Positions 25,701-32,503 of a stretch of DNA of 39,765 nucleotides are shown one piece after another. This stretch comes from a virus. Location of the stretch: positions 1-39,765 of IMG/VR virus record IMGVR_UViG_3300042505_000662; one strand, given 5' to 3'. The notes beneath the pieces were generated by a model. The model had not been told where the DNA came from and did not search any database. It worked only from the letters and a program-made list of their open reading frames with translations. The stretch's first letter is position 1. The number at the start of each line of letters is the position of its first letter. A program made the translations under genes and the position numbers.

Positions 25701-26950
25701 TTTTGTCGCTCTGACCTTAACTCGTTAAATGCTTGGCCTGTTGACTCTAATGTTGCTTCTTGGCCGGTGAAATTCTGCCAGCGCTCAATAGCCACATCAA
25801 CATAAGCCGGATTCAATTCAATGGCATGGCAACAGCGACCCGTCATTTCAGCTGCTATAATCGTTGTGCCGGATCCACTAAATGGCTCATATACAGCCTG
25901 ACCAGGACTGCTATTGTTTTCTATAGGGCGCTTCATGCATTCGACGGGCTTTTGTGTTGAATGGCCCGTTTCAGACTTTTGCGGCTTGTCTATCTGCCAA
26001 AGCGTTGATTGCTTGCGGCCACCGTCATAGTGGCCCGCCTTGCCCTTGCGAACGGCATACCAACATTCTTCTTCTTGAGAATGGTAATCACCGCGTCCAA
26101 TAGCAAAATGGCTTTTAGCCCAGACGATTAAACATCTACGCTCTAAACCAACAGCCTCTAACGAAAGAATACTTTCCGGGACAAATTTGCCGCTAGTCCA
26201 AACGTAGGCAACGTCGCCGGGAAACAATGCCCAGGCTTCTCGCCAGTCGGCTTTGTCGTCGTTTTTAACTACGCCAGTTGCTCGACCACCAGCTTTGCCG
26301 CCAAGAGCCTTGTCGCGCCATTCAGCGTCGTATTCGACCCCATAAGGCGGGTCAGTCACCATCAAATGCGGCTTAACGCCATTTAGCGCCTTATCTACCG
26401 ATTCAACAGTGGTGCAATCACCGCAAACAAGCCTGTGCTTGCCTAATATCCATACATCGCCCAAAGCGCTAATTGGATCAGCTGGCGGCTCTGGAACCTC
26501 ATCAGGATTCGTAAGCCCATCCGTTTTATCAGCCAAGATCGTCGCTAATTCATCAAGGCCAAAGCCCGTTAGGTCTAAGTTAAAATCAAGCTCTTTTAAG
26601 CCCTCTAACTCAATCCGTAATAGCTCGTTATCCCAACCTGCATTCATAGCCAGCTTATTGTCAGCCAGCACATAAGCGCGCTTTTGAGCCTCAGACCAAC
26701 CACCCGCAACCATTACGGGAATGTCTTTAAGACCTAGCTTCTTAGCCGCCATTACACGGCCATGACCCGCAATTAACCCGCCTTCCTCATCAACCAAGAC
26801 AGGAACAGTCCAACCCCATTCACGGATTGAAGATGCTATTTGATCTACTTGGTCAGGAGAATGAGTGCGGGCATTTCTTGCATAAGGAATTAACGAAGCA
26901 ATACTGCGCCGCTCAACCTTATCTGCGGGCCATTCACTTTTTATAGACAA
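25697..26950 (-). CDS. ParB-like/DNA methyltransferase fusion
   Basis: The TTG start at 26950 is supported by AGGTGG upstream. Residues 1-145 form a ParB/Srx-like nuclease-fold domain (LIPYARNARTHS; GLIAGHGRVMAAKKLG with GHGR at 62-65). Residues 165-417 form a beta-class amino-methyltransferase: DPPYG (200-204, motif IV) before FSGSGTT (357-363, SAM-binding motif I). DPPY favours N6-adenine, though N4-cytosine is not excluded. Such fusions are common beside terminase genes. It may protect phage DNA from host restriction or mark DNA for packaging. No cognate restriction enzyme is seen. Confidence 0.88.
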   Translation of the reverse strand: MSIKSEWPADKVERRSIASLIPYARNARTHSPDQVDQIASSIREWGWTVPVLVDEEGGLIAGHGRVMAAKKLGLKDIPVMVAGGWSEAQKRAYVLADNKLAMNAGWDNELLRIELEGLKELDFNLDLTGFGLDELATILADKTDGLTNPDEVPEPPADPISALGDVWILGKHRLVCGDCTTVESVDKALNGVKPHLMVTDPPYGVEYDAEWRDKALGGKAGGRATGVVKNDDKADWREAWALFPGDVAYVWTSGKFVPESILSLEAVGLERRCLIVWAKSHFAIGRGDYHSQEEECWYAVRKGKAGHYDGGRKQSTLWQIDKPQKSETGHSTQKPVECMKRPIENNSSPGQAVYEPFSGSGTTIIAAEMTGRCCHAIELNPAYVDVAIERWQNFTGQEATLESTGQAFNELRSERQK

Positions 26951-26980
26951 AACTTACCACCTAATAACTTACACTTAGCT

Positions 26981-26989
26981 TGTGGATAA
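26981..26989 (-). promoter_or_regulatory. Perfect DnaA box
   Basis: TTATCCACA on the minus strand, the consensus DnaA box, between the methyltransferase and the small basic gene. The phage also encodes a protein with a DnaA DNA-binding domain (31072-31629). One box alone is weak evidence for an origin; it could be a site for host DnaA or for the phage protein. Confidence 0.45.
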
Positions 26990-26990
26990 G

Positions 26991-27170
26991 TTAGCAACCC
27001 TTTTGAGGTTTAATCGGAGCCATACGTGTTTTAGAACGTGTGTCGCCCTTTTTCATTGCGCCAGAAACTTTAGGAGCGCCCATGCCGTTGTTCGTGCTTT
27101 TGCCACGACCCATGAACTCTTTGTTTGTGCCATTGCCTTTTGAAGATGGCTTACCGCGATCACCAGCCAT
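26991..27170 (-). CDS. Small basic protein, first gene of the late operon (59 aa)
   Basis: ATG at 27170 preceded by AGGAG (GATCAGGAGCTAATCAA region). The product is rich in Lys, Gly, Asn and Ser with repeating K-G-N-G and G-R-G-K motifs and no hydrophobic core, so it is likely disordered and nucleic-acid binding. It leads the late operon. Role unknown. Confidence 0.65.
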   Translation of the reverse strand: MAGDRGKPSSKGNGTNKEFMGRGKSTNNGMGAPKVSGAMKKGDTRSKTRMAPIKPQKGC

Positions 27171-27220
27171 TTGATTAGCTCCTGATTAGTTTAAGTGATT
27201 GATTGTGATTCAGAAAAGGA

Positions 27221-27285
27221 TTCGAGTAGCCACACAACTCTAGGGTCAGCAGGAGAGCCAAGGGGATAAGTCGGGGCCACTCGAA
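27221..27285 (-). other. 65-base inverted-repeat element before the late operon
   Basis: TTCGAGTAGCC (27221-27231) and GGCCACTCGAA (27275-27285) are 11-base arms with one mismatch that can form a G-U pair in RNA on one strand. The 43 bases between can fold further (CTCT with AGAG). It lies between the early terminator and the first late gene, where an antitermination site or structured late leader would be expected. A tRNA cloverleaf was looked for and not found. Confidence 0.5.
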
Positions 27286-27290
27286 ACAGC

Positions 27291-27325
27291 AAAACAAAAA
27301 AGCCCCAAGGCGTTAGCCAAGGAGC
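27291..27325 (-). terminator. Terminator of the leftward early operon
   Basis: On the minus strand a hairpin GCTCCTTGG-CTAACG-CCTTGGGGC (27325-27302; seven pairs including one G-U, two T-T mismatches) is followed directly by TTTTTTGTTTTG (27301-27290). It would end transcription of the replication genes before the late genes. Confidence 0.7.
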
Positions 27326-27446
27326 TTGTAAAGCAAGACGGATATCTCGCATATTAACTGATTTGCACGTTAAAATGCGCTATTTGCGCTACAATGTCAA
27401 GAAAAATAGACTTTACTTCTGTTTAAAAGGATGGCTGTGTGTGTGC

Positions 27447-27707
27447 ATGAAAACAATTTACGCACTCGCTTTCACACTTATTGCAACGCCAACATTAGCA
27501 GGAATTGACTGCACTACTGTTGGTCCTCAGACGCAATGTTTTGGTAACGGCTACAACTCAAACGAATATATTTCGATGATGCGGACGCCCGGCCAAACAG
27601 TTGTCATGAGCCAAGACCGCAACGGCAATAATGAAATATCAAATTTTAGAGATGTGAATAACTTAGACTCTAGCCCAGAGGTTTTACTATCTATCCCTGC
27701 CTATTGA
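27447..27707 (+). CDS. Exported small protein, probable moron (86 aa)
   Basis: Start ATG 27447 is chosen because the product then begins with a textbook signal peptide (MKTIYALAFTLIATPTLA, cleavage after residue 18). The mature part is about 68 residues, polar, Asn-rich, with Cys22 and Cys30 that could pair. It is the only plus-strand gene between the early and late leftward operons, with a possible -10 (TACAAT, 27390-27395) but no good -35. Gene type and place fit a lysogenic-conversion gene. Its end overlaps the next gene, on the other strand, by 7 bases. Confidence 0.65.
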   Translation: MKTIYALAFTLIATPTLAGIDCTTVGPQTQCFGNGYNSNEYISMMRTPGQTVVMSQDRNGNNEISNFRDVNNLDSSPEVLLSIPAY

Positions 27708-27865
27708 TCTTCGTCCTCTAGCCATTCGTTTCTAATATCAATAAAGCGCCATTTTTCGTCCTTCATGCGCCTAATCATATCAGCCGTAACAACGCACATT
27801 TCGGACTCGATATAATCCGCAATAGCCTTAAAGGCGGCTTGCCAACCTCTTTCATAATTGTCCAA
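27701..27865 (-). CDS. Small hypothetical protein (54 aa)
   Basis: A TTG at 27865 preceded by AAAGGCGG opens a 54-residue frame, acidic and helical (YERGWQAAFKAIADYIESEM; KDEKWRFIDIRNEWLEDED). Composition looks like real coding sequence, and it is the last gene before the early terminator. It converges on the exported protein gene. No family recognised. Confidence 0.55.
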   Translation of the reverse strand: MDNYERGWQAAFKAIADYIESEMCVVTADMIRRMKDEKWRFIDIRNEWLEDEDQ

Positions 27866-27917
27866 GTTTCACCGCCTTTACTTAAATAGATACAAGTAAC
27901 GCAAAAGCGTATTATGT

Positions 27918-28160
27918 TTACTTATACTCTCCCAATACCTTACGGATAGCTTCAGCAGCATCTCTGTATCGTTCCGTAAATCCCATTATATAAGCGTGTC
28001 GTAACGCTCCCTCTGCATCGTTCAGCGCCTCTTCTAGTTCAACAATCCGCTTTGCTTGCGCTTCAATAGCGTCGGCGGCTTGACCTACATGCGGGTCTAA
28101 TGATCCCGCCGCAGATATGCGTAGCCAAGAAACTAAGCTGGTAAATCGATTACTTTCCAT
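27918..28160 (-). CDS. Small hypothetical protein (80 aa)
   Basis: A helical protein with AADAIEAQAKRIVELEEALNDAEGALRHAY, a pattern common in small phage proteins of early operons, and a final helix AAEAIRKVLGEYK. It overlaps the 89-residue gene by 11 bases. Function unknown. Confidence 0.65.
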   Translation of the reverse strand: MESNRFTSLVSWLRISAAGSLDPHVGQAADAIEAQAKRIVELEEALNDAEGALRHAYIMGFTERYRDAAEAIRKVLGEYK

Positions 28161-28419
28161 CTTTATTATCCCTAATAGCTGCAGCTATAGCTTGACGGCG
28201 TTCTTTAAGGCGTTGCTTTTGAACAATGTAATGCGTCTCTATTGGCCATTGCTCAACAATCTTGGCGCATCTTTCCCGTTCCTGCAGTGTTACGGATTCA
28301 ATCAATCCATCAGCCTTAGCCGCAGCATTTAAGGCTGCGACAATATCGCCCTCACTAACTAAATCTGTTGTTGCATCCCAAGCCGCTTGGATTGCGTCCT
28401 CAGACCAAGTGAAAGGCAT
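28150..28419 (-). CDS. Small hypothetical protein (89 aa)
   Basis: A helical protein containing LQERERCAKIVEQWP, a motif found in many short phage early proteins, and a basic C-terminus. Coupled to both neighbours. No function can be assigned. Confidence 0.65.
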   Translation of the reverse strand: MPFTWSEDAIQAAWDATTDLVSEGDIVAALNAAAKADGLIESVTLQERERCAKIVEQWPIETHYIVQKQRLKERRQAIAAAIRDNKDGK

Positions 28420-28958
28420 TAGTCTACCCCTACCTTGGCTTCGCGGATTTTTACGTTTCGAGCATTCAAGCCGGTAGCTATTTTATCCAGCGCTTCAGAT
28501 CGCCTTTTACGAGTTGTTGATGCAGCCCATCCCCTTTGACGAAACGTTGCTTCAATCTTTCTGCCAGCGGCCTTAGCCGTAGCCCAAGCCATAACAACCC
28601 GACACATGCCCTCTTGGCCATGAAGGTAATGCAAAGGCCAATGTGCCGCCTCTTCCGCGCGTGAAAGCGTTTCTGAGTCATACAAGGGCCTAATACGCGA
28701 CCAGCTGTCCCATACATCTTGGCGCATATTGTCGCCGTCTTCGCCACGGCCAACAAAGTCAGTCCATTCGCGCAATATAGCGGGCCAGCCATTACTAGGG
28801 CTGCGTATTGGCGAATAGCTTGAAGCAATTACTTTGCAGCTTTCAACCAATCGACCAGCCACGATTTCGCGCGACCATTTTGTAGGTGCTTCTACCTGGA
28901 CAATCCCATTTAAGGGATGCCACATCGTGTCTGGCTCTAAGGTCATCAGCATTTGCAT
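28419..28958 (-). CDS. DUF6362-like protein, possible late regulator
   Basis: A 179-residue product from ATG 28958, chosen because the previous gene stops at 28961; the longer frame to 29021 lies inside that gene. The SNGWPAILREWTDF stretch, a central segment with ARG/Glu-rich helix, and a C-terminal HTH-like region (FRQRGWAASTTRKRRSEALDKIATGLN) resemble DUF6362 proteins, which often close the replication module of alphaproteobacterial phages just before the late operon. By position it could act on late transcription, as lambda Q does; this is inference. Confidence 0.6.
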   Translation of the reverse strand: MQMLMTLEPDTMWHPLNGIVQVEAPTKWSREIVAGRLVESCKVIASSYSPIRSPSNGWPAILREWTDFVGRGEDGDNMRQDVWDSWSRIRPLYDSETLSRAEEAAHWPLHYLHGQEGMCRVVMAWATAKAAGRKIEATFRQRGWAASTTRKRRSEALDKIATGLNARNVKIREAKVGVD

Positions 28959-28960
28959 CC

Positions 28961-29476
28961 CTATTCTGCGGCTTGCCTGGAAAAAACTGGATAATATGGG
29001 CGTCCGTTTTCGCGCTCCCATCTTTCAAGCCATGATGGCGGCTTAACTCTCTCACGAATAAAAAAATACGGATCGCGTGGCTTTTCACCTGGTTGCAATT
29101 TTCCATACTCAGGATCAAAATTTACGCCGCTTTTGAGTTCATCAAGCAACGCTTGAAATCGGATTTTCATTTCCTCGCGCTTGGCTTGCGGCATTTCGTA
29201 ACGAGGTAAACGAGGTATAGACTCATTTCGAAGCCGGACGCGCGTGGCTGCGTTATTTTGCGCAGAGGTATATACCTGGCCAGCACTAGGAATGAATGCG
29301 CTGTCCGTCCTTCCTAGCTCTATACAAGCGCGTTCTACATCCGATGCAGCACAAGGTTCCAAAGTTTCGCAATAAGCATGAACTTTCGCAGCCAGATCAC
29401 CCTCACCCAACGCCGACGAGGCGGGGAATTTCGTAAATAACCGAAGAAGCGCCGCTTGCTTGCGTTTCGTTTCCAT
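28961..29476 (-). CDS. Probable helicase-loader-like replication protein
   Basis: A 171-residue protein. The first part (KRKQAALLRLFTKFPASSALGEGDLAAKVHAYCETLEP) resembles the N-terminal helix bundle of phage P-like replication proteins and is followed by FIPSAGQVY. There is no ATPase motif. It is directly downstream of the O-like initiator and overlaps it by 74 bases, as lambda P follows O. It might recruit host DnaB helicase to the phage origin. Confidence 0.55.
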   Translation of the reverse strand: METKRKQAALLRLFTKFPASSALGEGDLAAKVHAYCETLEPCAASDVERACIELGRTDSAFIPSAGQVYTSAQNNAATRVRLRNESIPRLPRYEMPQAKREEMKIRFQALLDELKSGVNFDPEYGKLQPGEKPRDPYFFIRERVKPPSWLERWERENGRPYYPVFSRQAAE

Positions 29477-30233
29477 GTGCGTTTTCCAAATTTAACAGGG
29501 CTTTCGTAATGGCTGACATTTTCTCCGTCTTGTTAGGCCCTGCCCTAGCTTCGGAGCGCATCCATTCGGCTTTGAATCCTGTCCAGCCGTTAGCCATCAT
29601 GGCTTGCGCGGCGGCTTCTGGATCGCCGTATTCGCGGAATTGTTTGACAAGCCCCTTTGCTGAGCCTGCGGTAAGGGGAGATTTTTTAGCTCTGCGATGA
29701 GCGATTAAATCGGCAGCGACTTCAGCTGAAAGGCATTCGGTTAAAATTGATAACGGCTTTTGTTGAGCACTATTATTTATAGATACGTTAGTATCTATAA
29801 TATCTTTATCTACTCTTATCTTATCTAGCGTTACAGTGCGTTTCACTGCGTTACATTGCGTTACATCATCATTAAGTCTTTGGTTTTTTTGTCTTTCTCT
29901 ATAAGCGCGAACGCGGTCATTTGAGGTGTCATCTTCGCGTTTTGGCTGCCTTTTTTCCCATGTAACAAACTTGTCCGTTACAGTGATGTTACGTGCGTTA
30001 CATTGCGTTACAATGCGTTTCAATTGCGTTTCATCACAATCTAAATACTCAGCAAGGACCTCCAAATCGACGCCAGCAAACGATCCGCGATCCTCAGATT
30101 GAGAGGCTCGATCCATCAGCGCCCATATAAAGGAAACAACCAAGCTGGTTGGCACCTCAGCCTTTTTAGCTATCAATCGCCATTTTGGATCAGTTGGGGC
30201 GCCATGCCATGATCGGAACCATTGATTGCTCAT
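29403..30233 (-). CDS. O-like replication initiator, origin within its gene
   Basis: A 276-residue protein. The N-terminal winged-helix domain (MSNQWFRSWHGAPTDPKWRL; residues 1-95) is of the phage replisome organiser kind. A charged linker holds two similar peptide stretches, VTQCNARNITVT and VTQCNAVKRTVT, encoded by the two iteron clusters. The C-terminal domain (about 155-276) would contact the loader. In lambda the O gene holds the origin iterons in the same way. It overlaps the Dcm gene by four bases. Confidence 0.75.
   Translation of the reverse strand: MSNQWFRSWHGAPTDPKWRLIAKKAEVPTSLVVSFIWALMDRASQSEDRGSFAGVDLEVLAEYLDCDETQLKRIVTQCNARNITVTDKFVTWEKRQPKREDDTSNDRVRAYRERQKNQRLNDDVTQCNAVKRTVTLDKIRVDKDIIDTNVSINNSAQQKPLSILTECLSAEVAADLIAHRRAKKSPLTAGSAKGLVKQFREYGDPEAAAQAMMANGWTGFKAEWMRSEARAGPNKTEKMSAITKALLNLENAHGNETQASGASSVIYEIPRLVGVG
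29770..29827. other. AT-rich tract of the putative origin, with perfect inverted repeat
   Basis: An AT-rich run directly next to the first iteron cluster. It contains a perfect 9-bp inverted repeat, TATAGATAC (29778-29786) and GTATCTATA (29791-29799) with a 4-base centre, and several TTATC words. A likely DNA unwinding element. Its place within a coding region is compatible with a lambda-type origin. Confidence 0.55.
29828..29867 (+). repeat. Iteron cluster 1 (four 10-bp units)
   Basis: GCGTTACAGT, GCGTTTCACT, GCGTTACATT and GCGTTACATC start at 29828, 29838, 29848 and 29858, an exact 10-base period that puts each site on the same DNA face. These are probable binding sites for the O-like initiator. 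The period is not a multiple of three, so it is not a simple codon repeat. Confidence 0.7.
29975..30035 (+). repeat. Iteron cluster 2 (four clear and two degenerate units)
   Basis: GCGTTACATT, GCGTTACAAT and GCGTTTCAAT, then GCGTTTCATC, start at 29995, 30005, 30015 and 30026; weaker copies begin at 29975 (CCGTTACAGT) and 29986 (ATGTTACGT). The same word as in cluster 1, about 110 bases apart, in the same orientation. Together they form the probable replication origin. Confidence 0.68.
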
Positions 30234-31072
30234 GCGGCCTCTCTTGCCGCAATAGCGCGGCCTATTAATTCTGGAATTTGTGGAACAACTGCATTGCCTA
30301 GAGCTTTAAGTCTGTGTGTCCTAGCGGGAACCCCATTAGCCACTCGACCCACATCGGGTTCAACTGCCCAGGTGTCGCGTCCAACATTCCGCAAGTCGCC
30401 ATATCGTGCAATTCTATAGTCCAGCCTTGCTCCTGCTTCCTCTTGATGCGTTTGCTTTCTATTTTGCATCCATGCCGAGCCATTGCAGCAGTAGGCGTCG
30501 GAAACATTTTTACAGCTGTCGCTAAACCATCTCCGCTTGTTTTTGACAGCCCCTTCCTGTTGTAATTCCCATTGACTGTCGGGGTAGGCCACAATCCAGA
30601 CTCTATCTCTGCGGTGAGGGGCGCCAATGGCTGAAGCTGGTATGCAATGCCATTCAGCATCATACCCGAACGAGGCCAACGTTCCGAGAACTTGGTCAAG
30701 CCCTCTACTAAGCAATGCTGAGACGTTCTCCACGATGACGTATCGTGGTCGAAACTCGCCAATAATTCTGGCGTATTCAAACCATAAGCCACTGCGCTCG
30801 CCTTCAATCCCTGCGCGTTTTCCTGCACAACTGATGTCTTGACATGGGAAGCCTCCGCAAATCGCATCAACGGTAATTCCATCTGCGGTAAGTCGCTCTG
30901 CGGTGATTGTTCTAACGTCATCGTAGATAGGCACCTGGGGCCAGTGTTTAGCTAAAACTTTTTGGCAATAAGGCTCAATCTCGCAAAACGCTACGGTCTT
31001 GAATGCGCCGCTACGCTCAAGACCGAGCGAAAAACCGCCAATGCCACTGAATAAATCCAAGAGGCGCAACAT
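30230..31072 (-). CDS. C5-cytosine DNA methyltransferase
   Basis: A 280-residue protein from ATG 31072 (TAATG overlap with the DnaA-like gene). The SAM motif LDLFSGIGGFSLGL (5-18), catalytic PCQ (76-78, in CGGFPCQDIS), ENV (115-117), APHRRDRVW (151-159) and the C-terminal motif RLKALGNAVVPQ (254-265) are all intact. The target-recognition part is short (about 165-250). It probably protects phage DNA from restriction. A second reading frame covers most of this gene (see 30298-30921). Confidence 0.92.
   Translation of the reverse strand: MLRLLDLFSGIGGFSLGLERSGAFKTVAFCEIEPYCQKVLAKHWPQVPIYDDVRTITAERLTADGITVDAICGGFPCQDISCAGKRAGIEGERSGLWFEYARIIGEFRPRYVIVENVSALLSRGLDQVLGTLASFGYDAEWHCIPASAIGAPHRRDRVWIVAYPDSQWELQQEGAVKNKRRWFSDSCKNVSDAYCCNGSAWMQNRKQTHQEEAGARLDYRIARYGDLRNVGRDTWAVEPDVGRVANGVPARTHRLKALGNAVVPQIPELIGRAIAAREAA
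30298..30921 (-). CDS. Protein-like reading frame embedded in the methyltransferase gene (207 aa)
   Basis: A stop-free frame of 207 codons, shifted from the Dcm frame and wholly inside it. The translation looks like a real protein: TSSWRTSQHCLVEGL, WPRSGMMLNGIAYQL, GLWPTPTVNGNYNRKG, SKTSGDGLATAVK and LNPMWVEWLMGFPLG. I recall these motifs from phage proteins encoded next to, or fused with, cytosine methyltransferases. No ribosome site is evident; ATGs at 30921, 30882 or 30867 are possible starts, with 30867 closest to the start of the motif-bearing part. Function unknown. Alternatives are a frameshift fusion with Dcm, or a relic of a former separate gene. Confidence 0.5.
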   Translation of the reverse strand: MTLEQSPQSDLPQMELPLMRFAEASHVKTSVVQENAQGLKASAVAYGLNTPELLASFDHDTSSWRTSQHCLVEGLTKFSERWPRSGMMLNGIAYQLQPLAPLTAEIESGLWPTPTVNGNYNRKGLSKTSGDGLATAVKMFPTPTAAMARHGCKIESKRIKRKQEQGWTIELHDMATCGMLDATPGQLNPMWVEWLMGFPLGHTDLKL

Positions 31073-31629
31073 TAAGCGCCCCAATAACGATGAGCGAGGC
31101 TTTCAACTGTAAGAGCCCGCTGCATTTGATTAACTTTGAGATGGAAAGCTGTGTCGGCGCGCATCATCTTTTGAATCTTTTTGACGCCGTGAAGGATTGT
31201 GGTGTGATCCCGCTTGCCGATTGCCAGCCCTATTTCAGGCAATGACTTAAGGCTGCATTGACGGGATAAATAGAAGATAACGTGGCGAGGCTCGGTTAGA
31301 TCCTTAGTGCGCCTGCCTGATAATAAATCTATCCGGCTGATGCCGTAGATTTGAGAAACGTAAGAAACGATCTCATTGATTTTAGGAAGGCGCGTTTCGC
31401 CCTCATAGGTTTTAAATAGTTCTTCTGGCGTCTGATTAGCCGGAAATGAAATAACATTATAATAAGGGTCTAATTGTATAATATCTCTTGGTTTTTGTTT
31501 TTGTTTTTTTACTTTTACTTTCCTGACTTTTGGCGACGGTAAAGAAACAACATTGGGTCGGTTTACTAAACCCATACGCGCCCGGACAGCTTTGTAATGC
31601 TCAACTAACTCAAACGCATGCATATTCAT
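31072..31629 (-). CDS. DnaA C-terminal domain (domain IV) protein
   Basis: A 185-residue protein. Residues 95-185 match the DnaA domain IV helix bundle, with the signature GKRDHTTILHGVKKI that reads the DnaA box. The AAA+ ATPase domain of DnaA is absent. The N-terminal half is basic (VRKVKVKKQKQKPRD). It may bind DnaA boxes to compete with host DnaA or to mark an origin. It begins by ATGA overlap and is followed by Dcm. Confidence 0.85.
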   Translation of the reverse strand: MNMHAFELVEHYKAVRARMGLVNRPNVVSLPSPKVRKVKVKKQKQKPRDIIQLDPYYNVISFPANQTPEELFKTYEGETRLPKINEIVSYVSQIYGISRIDLLSGRRTKDLTEPRHVIFYLSRQCSLKSLPEIGLAIGKRDHTTILHGVKKIQKMMRADTAFHLKVNQMQRALTVESLAHRYWGA

Positions 31630-31964
31630 TTCAACACCTCAGTTACTTTAAATCCATAAGTAAGCTCAGCCGCCTTCTTGCGAAGCCGATAAGCAGCGTC
31701 CTTTGCAGTCCCTGTAGATTTCACGTCCTCAACGATTTGAACGCGCTTGTGATCAATCCAATAAGAAAAGTCCGCAGTGTAAGTGCAAAACAACTTTCCT
31801 TGGATGAATGTTTTAAAAGCAGGCTGTAATTGTAAGTCGTAAATATCCCCGGCGCGCTCCAGCATCTTGAGATCAAGGTAGCGCTTCATCTCTTTTTTGC
31901 TGGCGAACAAAATGCCATCAGCAGTTCGCTCACTCGCCGGAGAAACTTTGAATCGGGCGATCAA
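31626..31964 (-). CDS. DUF1064-like phage nuclease (Holliday-junction-resolvase-like)
   Basis: A 112-residue protein with FASKKEMKRYLDLKMLERAGDI, then LQPAF, YTADFSYW and VEDVKSTGT. The E...D-F...E-D-x-K pattern is the PD-(D/E)xK nuclease core seen in DUF1064. Family members are thought to resolve phage DNA junctions. Full length. Confidence 0.8.
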   Translation of the reverse strand: MIARFKVSPASERTADGILFASKKEMKRYLDLKMLERAGDIYDLQLQPAFKTFIQGKLFCTYTADFSYWIDHKRVQIVEDVKSTGTAKDAAYRLRKKAAELTYGFKVTEVLK

Positions 31965-31976
31965 TCACGCCCCCCA

Positions 31977-32300
31977 TCAATCTTTCTCACCAGCCAAAGC
32001 ATCAGCCGCGCTAACGAGATTCTTACCAACCCAGGATTTTGCTTCTGTGATTGCCTTTTCATGGCGCAGGGAATTGATACCCTTGTCGATTTCACTTTGA
32101 TAAGCCCTCTCTAATTTCTCATAGACAGAGACGAACAAATCTTGCGGTGGGCGATAAAGAAGTCCCCATAAAGTCCCGTATGGGACACCATGCCTTCTAC
32201 TCAACCGACGCATCGCATTTACTCTGTCGCCTGGTCCCGTAGACTCACGATTGACCATCAACTTCACCCATCTCTGGGCGTCCTCAACTGCTTTACTCAT
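31977..32300 (-). CDS. Phage early protein, unknown (107 aa)
   Basis: Start ATG 32300 has GGAG at the right distance; the upstream extension to 32405 would read through the terminator region. The stretch TGPGDRVNAMRRLSRRHGVPYGTLWGLLYRPP looks like an HTH and recurs in alphaproteobacterial phage proteins as I recall. Possibly DNA binding. It is the first gene after the terminator at 32438-32465. Confidence 0.7.
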   Translation of the reverse strand: MSKAVEDAQRWVKLMVNRESTGPGDRVNAMRRLSRRHGVPYGTLWGLLYRPPQDLFVSVYEKLERAYQSEIDKGINSLRHEKAITEAKSWVGKNLVSAADALAGEKD

Positions 32301-32437
32301 TACAGACTCCAGCAAGTTCTTTTTGTTTTTGGAGCAAACGGTTTCATGCTTTTGTAGGAGCATGAAAACTTGCCCTTCACATTTTCCATTCGTGACGCTT
32401 GGCAATGCCGCCGCCCGATTGGTTGAAACAAAACTCC

Positions 32438-32465
32438 AAAAAAATGCAGGGACCGAAGCCCCCGC
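32438..32465 (-). terminator. Strong rho-independent terminator within the leftward early operon
   Basis: On the minus strand GCGGGGGC-TTCG-GTCCCTGC forms an 8-bp stem (two G-U) with a stable UUCG loop, followed by A and seven T. It lies 60 bases downstream of the second early gene and about 140 bases upstream of the next one. A terminator here implies read-through control, as for lambda tR1. Confidence 0.82.
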
Positions 32466-32484
32466 AAAGTTTGGGAGGAAAGCA

Positions 32485-32503
32485 CCCGCACTTGCCTTGC
32501 GGG
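32485..32503 (-). promoter_or_regulatory. Hairpin just upstream of the early terminator
   Basis: CCCGCA and TGCGGG form a 6-bp stem with a 7-base loop, and a further short palindrome CAGGCGAGCCTG lies at 32505-32516. Position between an early gene and a terminator is that of a nut/boxB-type antitermination site. No clear boxA is seen. Confidence 0.4.

Noticed and set aside
27181-27290. Possible tRNA or tRNA-like RNA near TTCGAGT and ACTCGAA words
   Set aside because: No T-arm or acceptor pairing on either strand; only the 11-base inverted repeat holds.
29828-30035. CRISPR-like array
   Set aside because: The units are 10 bases in tandem without spacers, inside a coding gene; they are iterons.
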